64,000 nucleotides of DNA, from assembly GCA_001600455.1 (NCBI GenBank), contig BCKC01000002.1, positions 682,001 through 746,000 of the forward strand, written 5' to 3'. This DNA is from Endocalyx cinctus. Its lineage: Eukaryota > Ascomycota > Sordariomycetes > Amphisphaeriales > Apiosporaceae. Positions 56,365-64,000 of the stretch are shown here, in pieces. Position 1 is the first letter of the stretch; each line of letters opens with the position of its first letter. The notes under the pieces are model-generated. The model did not search any database, was not told where the DNA came from, and worked only from the letters and a program-made list of their open reading frames with translations. Both the position numbers and the translations under genes were made by a program.

Positions 56365-57778
56365 CTATTGGTATTGCTGATGTTGTTGCTGTGACTGCGA
56401 TGATTGCGACTGCATCATCATAGAAGGGACCCCGATCTCCTCCAAAGGCCAACGAATCCACAAGCGATGTTCCTCGTCCAAGAGGCCGTACGACTTGACC
56501 GCCAGATGTTCCGCCCACCCGCGCAGCCACCACTGTCGGTCTAGCTTCTTCAGCAGGACGCTGAAGTAGCAGAATATGACGACGGCCTCCTGGGTCGGCA
56601 GGCGCAGGAGCGGTAGCAGGTCCTCGGCGACCTCGAAGATCCAGACGAACGCGTCCGTCAGGTCGCAAGGGCCGACGGCCGAGCCGTTCCCCTCTTCGAA
56701 GATGGAGTAAGTCTTGCGCAGCTCCTCGATAGCGCGGCCGTAGATAGCGCGGAGCTTCTCGTCGGCCCCGCACGTCACGAGGGATTGCATCTTCTCGAGC
56801 TCCCTCTGGGCCGGCGACGACCTTTCCGTGTTCAAGTCCCGCGCCATGTACCGCTGCGATCCGTGGTTGAATACGGGGCTGAGGGGCCCGTTTACCTGCG
56901 CGCCCGCGACCTGGGCGAACTGGCGCGTGCCTTGTAGCAAGAAGGTCCATTCCGGAAACCCGCTCTCCCCGATCAGGAGGAACCCGTCGTTTTTACGCGG
57001 GCATCCGAGCGCGAAGAAGATGGTGAGGACGGAGAATAGAAATAGATTCTCGGCTGTGGTGGGGCTTGAATCCGATGACATTTGGGTCACTGGAAATATG
57101 AAAAGGAAATGAGTGAGACAAAGAAAAAAAAAAAAAAAAGAGAATGAATGATAAAAATAATTCCATTTTTAGAAATACATTTTTTCTTCTTCTTTTTCAT
57201 TTTACGAATTTAGGTAAGTGTACTTACTAGCAACCCCCGTGGCTATTTGATGATGCGTAACGGCTAGCGACTGATAATGACCCCGCAGATGAGGACGGTA
57301 ATAAGCCAAATGCAAGGCAGATACGCTCAAGATGGTTCTCATAACGTAGTCACATTTCAAACCGATTTGAACGGCGGTCATTCGATAAAACTCTCGCAGA
57401 GTGGGACTATCGCTAAGGGTGTTACAGGTGGTGGTGGTATAGTTGTGCAATAATTCCAGGTCGGCGAGGTTCAGATCCAGAGGATTATCGGAATTTAATC
57501 TTGGACTGGGACTGATGAAACTGGTCGAATCGGTGATGAAGTCGCACTCAACACCATGTTTAAGGCAATTACCGCAAGAAGGCCTTTGTTCGTCACACTA
57601 AAGAGGAATGAAAAATAAATTGGTTAATTTCTGGAGGATTGGAATGTTTTTATTTCGCTCTTCATTTTGTTTGGATATTTTTTCTTATTCTTTTTCGTGA
57701 ATGAAACCCTACTTTTATTTTCCTCGTCTTACATATCTTACAACCCGTACGACTTTTTGGATGTGATCTCCTCGACAT
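56365..57778 (-). CDS. Zn2Cys6 transcription factor (sterol-uptake-control / UPC2-like C-terminal domain)
   Basis: Three exons on the minus strand: 57778-57713, 57597-57228 and 57089-56365, giving 386 residues. The first intron splits the zinc cluster; after splicing it is perfect, with Cys at 13, 16, 23, 30, 33 and 40. The C-terminal part has the pieces of the fungal-specific domain seen in UPC2-like regulators: LREFYRMTAVQIGLKCDYVMRTILSVSALHLAYYRP, then NLFLFSVLTIFFALG, then LTDAFVWIFEVAEDLLPLL. The tail ends in a Gln/Ser run. It is shorter than yeast UPC2, as is common. It is divergent from the FAD monooxygenase gene with 742 bp between starts, a typical arrangement of regulator and target. 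Whether it controls that gene is inference. Confidence 0.9.
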
Positions 57779-58520
57779 AGGAGATAATCGCTGCACGTAG
57801 TTAATTAACTATTTTGGTGCATTCTTGTCTTATGTGGATTTCAAAGTAAATAAATGAATTTATAGTAAGTAATAACAATAATATAAAAAAAGGTCAATCG
57901 ATTAATCAATCAATCAATTCGGTCAGCTCTAAGAATCTCCATCCTTAGAATTGATTTCTTATTATTTTAGGCCAGCTGATTGGAACTTTTTATCGGATTT
58001 AATTAAGGCCGTATCCGATACGCCGAATACAATACCCGTCGGATTCAGGCATGACGAAAAAAAAAAAGGGGATGATTGTTTGCTACACCATTTGGATTTT
58101 GGATAATCGAATCTTTATTTTCCTACTTGCGACATTTATTCATACGGCCGAAATACTCTATTTGAAATAACACATGATGCCAGCAATGTTACAATTGAAT
58201 ACTCACGGGACTAATTGTAAGAAGTAGAGTTCCACCTCATAAATCTGGCCGTAATGGCCACACTTAAAAACGACCGTGTTCATACTATCTACGGACATAC
58301 GATCGTTTTACCCCATGCAAGGGCCCGATAGACTTAACCTACGTAAAATATGTAAATAGAATCGAGACATATGTTTCTATTCGAAGGTAAACGTTATTAT
58401 ATAAATACTGATTGCCGTAACTTGTTTGTCTTGATCATTTCATCCCATGACTCTTTTCCAATAAAATAAGTAAATTCGGGGAAGGAACAAAAGAAAATAA
58501 AAAAAATAAGCACAGCAAAC
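57779..58520. promoter_or_regulatory. Divergent promoter between regulator and FAD monooxygenase
   Basis: 742 bp, AT-rich. Near 57897-57918 an ATCGATTAATCAATCAATCAATT tandem-like run occurs, plus a run of about 11 A near 58057. CGG half-sites are few and I cannot assign an operator. Confidence 0.4.
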
Positions 58521-59972
58521 ATGTCAACCGGTAACAACAACTCAACCCAACTCCGAACAAAGAAAGCCGGCGTAGTCGGAGCCGGCATAGCCGGCCTATC
58601 GGCGGCCATAGCCCTGCGAAGAGCCGGCTGGAGCGTCGAAGTATTCGAGCGATCGCGGTTCAAGAACGAGATCGGGGCCGCCATCAGCGTGCCCCCGAAC
58701 GCGACGGCGGTGCTGGACCGGTGGGGGTTCGATTTCGCCTCGGCCGAGCCCGTCCCTAACAAATCCCTCCGGTTCGCGACGGCGTCGGACCTGGCCGTCG
58801 TCCACCGGAACGAGTACACCAAGATGGCCGAGCAGTTCGGCCACGAGTCCTGGAGCTTTCATCGCGTCGACCTGCACGAAGGGTTGAGGAAGTTGGCCGA
58901 GGAGGAAGAGAAGGGGGATGGTACCGGCGTCGGCGGTCGACCCGTCTCGATACGGCTCGGATGTCCCGTAAAAGGCGTCGATTGCGAAAGGGGCATCTTG
59001 AAGCTGGCGGGGGGCGAATTGGTCGAGAAAGATCTCGTTATTATAGCCGACGGCGCCCACGTAAGTCCGAAAACCCTGCGATTCACGTAGCAGGAAGAAT
59101 TCTTTTTGTTAAAGCAAAGGCAACAGAGTGAACTTCTCACCGATTTCCTCGGGCACGTCCCAACCGTGCAACCCACGGGGCGGTCCATCTACCGATGGCT
59201 GGTATCCATGTCGGACGTATTAGCCGACCCGGAGCTGCGACCGCACTTCTCGCCCGAGACCGAGCTTCCGGGCTTTCTGGGGTGGGGCGATCAGGAGAAG
59301 CGCGTCTTCTGGGTCCTGTACGGCTGCCGCGGGAACCGCGTGCTCAACAACGCGGCCCTGCACGACACGACTCCGGACGAGGACGGCGACGAGGACCGCG
59401 GCTTCGAAGCGGACGCGTGGCACGAGACGGCCTCGAAATCGCGCGTGCTCAAGACCTTGGAGAATTACCACCCCGCCGCTAAGCGCGTCGCCGCCATGGC
59501 GAGCGAGGACGGCGTCAAGGTGCACCGGCTCTTCAAGCGGCCGCCGCTCGACACCTTCGTCCGGGGTAGGACCGCCATCGTGGGCGACGCCGCCCACGTC
59601 ATGCTGCCGACGCACGCGGCCGGGGGCGCCGTGGCGATCGAGTCGGCCGCTACGATAGAGGTGCTGTTTCGGGACGTCGACGATTCCCCTTCATTGGAAA
59701 AGACGATCCGCGAGCGGCTCCGGCTGTTCGACACCTTGCGTATCCCTCGCTGTAACTTGACTATGATCATGTCAAACGCGGGCCCGGAATGGTGGTTGGT
59801 TCCGGGGATAGAGAAGGAGGTTAGGAAGTACTACTCGGGTACTTTACCGCCGAAGGGCACGACGCCCTGGTCGGATGCGTTTCGCGAGTTGCTTTTTCAT
59901 CACGACGAGTTTGAGGTTGCCGAGGCGTTGTTAAAGAAGTATCTACAACAACAACAAAATGGAAGCTCATAG
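58521..59972 (+). CDS. FAD-dependent monooxygenase (salicylate-hydroxylase-like)
   Basis: Exons 58521-59060 and 59127-59972, phase-0 intron (GTAAGT donor, CAG acceptor), 461 residues. The Rossmann FAD motif is VVGAGIAGLSAA (Gly 20, 22, 25) followed by a Glu at the end of strand 2 (VEVFERS). The second FAD motif GDAAHVMLPTHAAGG begins at about residue 333. DLVIIADGAHSELL matches the mid-domain DG motif. The family hydroxylates aromatic or polyketide substrates with NAD(P)H and O2; members occur both in aromatic catabolism and in secondary-metabolite clusters. The coding sequence is GC-rich compared with flanking spacers. It shares an upstream region with a Zn2Cys6 gene, and a P450 lies 2 kb downstream. 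The substrate is unknown. Confidence 0.92.
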
Positions 59973-60052
59973 GAATAATAGTAAATCTTTTTATTGTATA
60001 GCATCGTGCCAAAATAGATATAGGTCTTTTTTTTTAGTCCAATTTTCTTAAA

Positions 60053-60882
60053 CTAGCATTTGCCGAGTGAATGTGGTTGATATCTCACCCCGCCAACCTC
60101 GAGCACCTTCCAACCCGCGACCACATCCCCGAACTTAAACTTCTTATCACCGTCCAAAATCTCCCGACAAGGGATATCTAGCTCCCCAACCCGACACAAC
60201 AACTTCCAATCCTCTTTACCCCCTTCTCCCTCAGCGGTACACACCCACCTCTCCAGCGCAAACTCAGCCCCTCTCCTCATCACACCCTGACAATATCTCC
60301 CCAACCTAACGATCGCGCCCCTCTCTCCCGCATCATCGTTCTGCAGTTGCAGAACGACGCAATCGCGATCGTTAGAATTTCCCTCCTCGGCGTCGATCCA
60401 GATCTCCTCGTAATCCGTCTCGACGCCCGTCGCCGGGTTCGCCATGCGACCGGTCTCGAGCGTCCTCGTGGCCGACAGGGGCATCATGTCCCCCTCGTCG
60501 GCGAGGTTTTCGGTCTCGGGCGTGCGGGAGTCGACGAAATGCCGCCAGACCGAGTGCCTTTTGCCGTCGGGGCGGGTTTCCGAGTGGGATGACCCGGCGA
60601 ATGCCCAGTCAACTCGGGAGATGGGTAGATTTCCTAGGATTGTTATTAGTAGAGATTTTTTTTTTTTTTTTTTTACAAGAAAAATAGATATTTACCTAGT
60701 ACATCTTCTTGATCTATTTTACCGTCTGTATTAACTGCATCGGATGAGGTAATAGAATTATCCCGCAGAATTCTAATATCCACATACCGACGCTGCGGGG
60801 AAGTCAAAACCAGAGTTGACGTAGGTTCCGAAGCCGGGTCGGGGAGCCACCGAATGGACTCGCGTATAGAGATAGAACCCAT
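60053..60882 (-). CDS. HRI1: HRI1-family protein
   Basis: Exons on the minus strand 60882-60696 and 60633-60053 give 255 residues, close to yeast Hri1 (244). Diagnostic pieces are the opening SIRESIRWLPDP, then RYVDIRILRD, DWAFAGSS, the HSVWRHFVDSRTPE segment and ETGRMANPATGVETDYEEIW, followed by a second beta-rich half ending in RYQPHSLGKC. Yeast Hri1 is a cytosolic protein of two beta-barrel-like domains, linked to Hrr25 and to protein-translocation complexes; its biochemical role is not settled. The intron contains a run of about 17 A on the coding strand. It converges with the FAD monooxygenase gene, with about 80 bp between stops. Confidence 0.88.
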
Positions 60883-62014
60883 TTTGTATAGCCTGCGCCT
60901 TTATGTTGGAATTGTTTAACTCTAATTATATATATAATGCCTTTTTTTTAGGATCAAGTTTGAGATACATAAGTTTATGTACTCCTCACTAAAGAAGAGT
61001 CAGTCTAATCTAAACACACTAACGTCCATGGGTAGCCGCTAATGAACCCCACTTCGTCACTCACAAAAATTGAGCCACTTTGGATTTCAAGTCTTTCATA
61101 AAATTTATGCATGTTACTTCCTCCTTTACTTATTGCTTGAGTCTCTCGGGTCTTTTATCTCAAGTCAGACACGGTTGTTACTACTAATCAGTAAAAAGTT
61201 AACTTATTGCTCTACTTTCAGCGTTCGGGTCTAATAGCACGTTTAGAAACTCAGGCCCTGCTATAAGCTGCTAGTTAATAGGGGGCGTATACTTACATAA
61301 GTTGTCGTACTAGTGCTCCTCACAGCTTATGCCGCCTGGTACTAGTGACGAAGATCTGCCCTCATGGGCGACGTTTATGGAGAGAAGTTGTTATCTTAGC
61401 AAGGCTACAAAGATGGTCTAGTCATCCGACACGGTGAGCCTGAAATCGTAGGACATTAATAGCCACAATAAATAGCGAGGACAGGGAAAGTGAAGCCCAA
61501 TGCCTATATTATGGCTTGTTGGCCTCGGAGAGCCATCGTGCTGAACCTGCTGGGAGCGTCAAGATTTTGCTTAAAAAAACAAAAGGAGGAAGAAAACAAG
61601 TCAAGTTGAAAAGGAAAAATGTGTTATTTAATGAGAAGATCAAGACATAAATGGTTCGCTGTATGAATTCGATAAACCGCTGATACATTATACCGTAGAC
61701 GCGGATTAGTTGCAATTAATTACCTCTTGATAGGTACACACATGTTCGCTGACTACTAAGTAAAAAAGCACTTAGAATGTTGGGCTGGCACTACAGCAGC
61801 CTGCATATAAGCGAGACAACGTTATAACGACTCTGCATTCTGAGAGCTTGATCTGACCTCATTATGAGCTTGCCCTGCAGCCAACATCTATTCTGTCAAA
61901 TCCTTACGTTTACATTGGCACCTAGAAAGGGAAGTAAAGCTGAGAGAGACATGGTGTCAGTGACATACTTCTTTATCATCGAGGCATTGCTACAAATCTA
62001 CCTTCAAACGCATC
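60883..62014. other. Spacer between HRI1-like and P450 genes
   Basis: No gene is supported; frames here are short and without motifs. The left end is the HRI1 promoter and the right end the P450 promoter, so the two genes diverge across 1.1 kb. Confidence 0.5.
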
Positions 62015-63893
62015 ATGATTATCGAAATTTTAGCTTTTATTGCATCCAGCTGGATATTTTCAATAATTATTGAAAAATTCCGCCTATCTCAGATTGGGTT
62101 GCGGAGGCTTGGTCCCAGTGCAGGACTTTTCGCACTCCGTACTTGGTGGTAAGACTTTGGGACTTCTTTGTTTTTAAAGGAACTATATCTATCGTGGTTT
62201 TCTGAATCTGATGTGAATTTTCAATAGGGCGCGATGGCAATGGTACAAACATGGGCACGAAGACGTGAAACAGAGATATGAACAGGTATGTATGAGAAAA
62301 TAACAACTTAGCAGTAAATGAAAGAGCTAATGATTAAAAAAAAAAAAAGTCCAAAGATGCCAACTATGTTACTCAAACCATGATGGGTGACACTATCGTC
62401 CTGGCTCCCAAATTCCTGCAGGAGCTAAATATGCTTCCCGAATCCAAGTTGAGCTCGACAGCCGCATTGGTCGATAGCGTAATGGGCCAGTTTACAGGCG
62501 TAGATCTTCTGCTACGGGATCACCTGTCTCATGACATTTGTAGAGGTCCCTTGAGAAGAAATTTAGGTAGGACCACCAGTCCCAGCAAAAATATCCTAGT
62601 ATTATGTCCAAAGCTGATTTAGTAGACAGACGTCTTTGTACCTCGAATGGCCAAAGAGATTCAAGAAGCCATGTCACAATATTCCGATGATAGTAAGTGA
62701 AAGGACTGACATAAAATGAAATTTTCCGCCTACGCTGACGTGTTATTCATTGACATTAGCTCCAGCAGTATGCGTCGCCTACGATTTGTTGTACTCCTGG
62801 ATCGACCGCGTATCATCCTTGGTTTTTGTCGGTGAAGCATATTGTCACAATCCTATCTGGAAAAAAGCCCTGACAGACTTGCCCGTCAACGTGGAGATTA
62901 CTAAATTCATATTATTACCATTCCCCTCGATTCTTCGACCATACATTGCCCCGTTGATTCCACAACGCAACCGGATTTTCCACGACCGCGTGGCCGTGTG
63001 CAACCTTCTTTTCCCCGAGCCCAAAAGACTTTTGGTCAGAGAAGAACCCAGCGTGCTAAACCTGTTCATCGAAAGTGGAAAAGATGCAGACCCCAGTAGG
63101 ATTATTGCCAGACTTTTGCTGTTGACGGCAGCTGCGGTAAAGATTTTTGCCCCGAGAGCATATTTAGTTATTAAGACTAATCGCTATTTTAACTGTGCTA
63201 ATTGTACTGCAGCTCCATACATCATCCATGGCAATTACTCACGCGATATTCGATCTGTGCGCCATGCCAGAGTATGTTGAGTCTTTGCGAGCGGAAGCGC
63301 AGTTTGCACTTTCTCAAGACGGCGGGCAATGGAAGTTGTCGACTATTCAAAAACTTGGGCGGCTGGATAGTTTCCTGAAGGAGTCCCAACGCGTCAACCA
63401 ATCTACGTTCTGTAAGTAAAGCCAAGTCTTCTCTCTTCAAGAACGGCTCATTGATTGGTATCTAGTGGGGTTTGACCGCAAGGTTATGTCTCCAATTGCA
63501 CTATCCGACGGCAAGACCGTCCTCCCTCGCGGAGCCCACGTCGCCATCCCGGGAGGGCCTATGTCGCAAGACTCCACCTTCTACAGCCGTGCTCGGGAAT
63601 TTGACGGATTTCGCTTTTACCGCTCGGACGCGGGCAATAATACGGGAAATAAGCAGAACGACTACACGGGTATCGAGCCAGGTAATCTGTCGTGGGGAAA
63701 CGGCAGGTTCACGTGCCCCGGCAGATGGTATGCATCTGTTATGATCAAGTTGATCGTGGCGAAGTTATTGCTTGATTATGAGATTTCCTTTCCTGATGGC
63801 CAAACTGAACGGCCGCGTAACACGAAGTACGACACGGAGATACACCCGGATTTCAATCAGAAGATTGTGCTGAAGAGGAGGAATGATATCTAA
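62015..63893 (+). CDS. Cytochrome P450 monooxygenase, complete, seven exons
   Basis: Exons 62015-62148, 62228-62285, 62350-62566, 62630-62692, 62760-63136, 63213-63411 and 63466-63893 keep frame throughout and give 491 residues, normal for a microsomal P450. Residues 3-20 form the N-terminal membrane anchor. Recognisable are MLPESKLSSTAALVDSVMG (B-C region), the I-helix AALHTSSMAITHAIFD with its Thr/Ser-Ser, the ExxR pair in KESQR (Glu 340, Arg 343), and the heme loop SWGNGRFTCPG with Cys 433 as the iron ligand. Trp replaces the usual Phe at the start of the heme motif, as in many fungal P450s. By overall look it belongs with ent-kaurene-oxidase/CYP68-type fungal enzymes; the substrate is unknown. 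Read ORF by ORF it looks fragmented, but no lesion is visible. Confidence 0.9.
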
Positions 63894-64000
63894 TTCTGAG
63901 GTACATCATACACACTGTTATTTATCGTTAATGAGAGTGTATTATTTTTATTTCTCGTCAATATATACCGCGAGAAGTCATCTGCAAAAAAAAAAAAAAA
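63894..64000. other. 3' flank of the P450 gene
   Basis: This is AT-rich trailer sequence ending in a run of 14 A at the window edge. No feature is seen. Confidence 0.5.

Noticed and set aside
62380..63744. Reading the P450 region as several separate small genes or as a pseudogene
   Set aside because: Seven exons with consensus splice sites join without any frame break and give all P450 hallmarks at normal length.
1..64000. CRISPR array, bacterial operon or phage features
   Set aside because: Spliceosomal introns in nearly every gene and the absence of regularly spaced repeats show this is fungal nuclear DNA; no such feature was seen.

Overview
The window is nuclear DNA of a filamentous ascomycete (Pezizomycotina). 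The evidence is short GT-AG introns of about 50-160 nt with CTAAC/CTAAT branch sites, a CFEM-PTH11 receptor-like gene, Zn2Cys6 regulators, SAT4/rhodopsin-type membrane proteins and long AT-rich intergenic stretches full of T and A runs. The order or species cannot be fixed from the sequence. I rebuilt 16 protein genes exon by exon from splice signals and reading-frame continuity, plus one intron-containing tRNA gene and one transporter pseudogene. No transcript data were available, so all exon borders are predictions.

0-11 kb holds mostly housekeeping-type genes. They are an ISA2-like Fe-S carrier, an unusual alpha/beta-hydrolase fused to a cysteine phosphatase of the RNA-triphosphatase (HCxxGxNRTG) type, an unrecognised protein with a mitochondrial-type N-terminus, and a secreted GMC oxidoreductase. 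11-33 kb is gene-poor. It holds a PTR2-type peptide transporter, a CFEM-PTH11 receptor-like protein, an elongator tRNA-Met with a 67-nt intron, and an 810-residue proline-rich/coiled-coil membrane protein, separated by 3-5 kb spacers.

33-54 kb looks like accessory sequence. In order it holds a 2085-residue membrane-anchored ankyrin protein, convergent 107 bp away with a DUF7025-type AAA+ ATPase whose Walker B motif is altered; a broken MFS transporter; a Zn2Cys6 regulator; a secreted beta-lactamase-like serine hydrolase; and a chymotrypsin-like (Cys nucleophile) plus C2H2 zinc-finger fusion. The stop codon of that fusion lies inside a perfect 94-bp inverted repeat. It is divergently paired with a protein carrying a C-terminal membrane anchor. 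This mix of scaffold, ATPase, protease and membrane-anchored parts resembles fungal innate-immunity or allorecognition neighbourhoods; that is inference only.

54-64 kb holds a degenerate inverted-repeat element, a second Zn2Cys6 regulator divergent from an FAD monooxygenase, an HRI1-family gene, and a complete seven-exon cytochrome P450 at the right edge. Regulator, FAD monooxygenase and P450 could belong to a small secondary-metabolism or detoxification cluster that continues past the edge, but no backbone synthase is visible.
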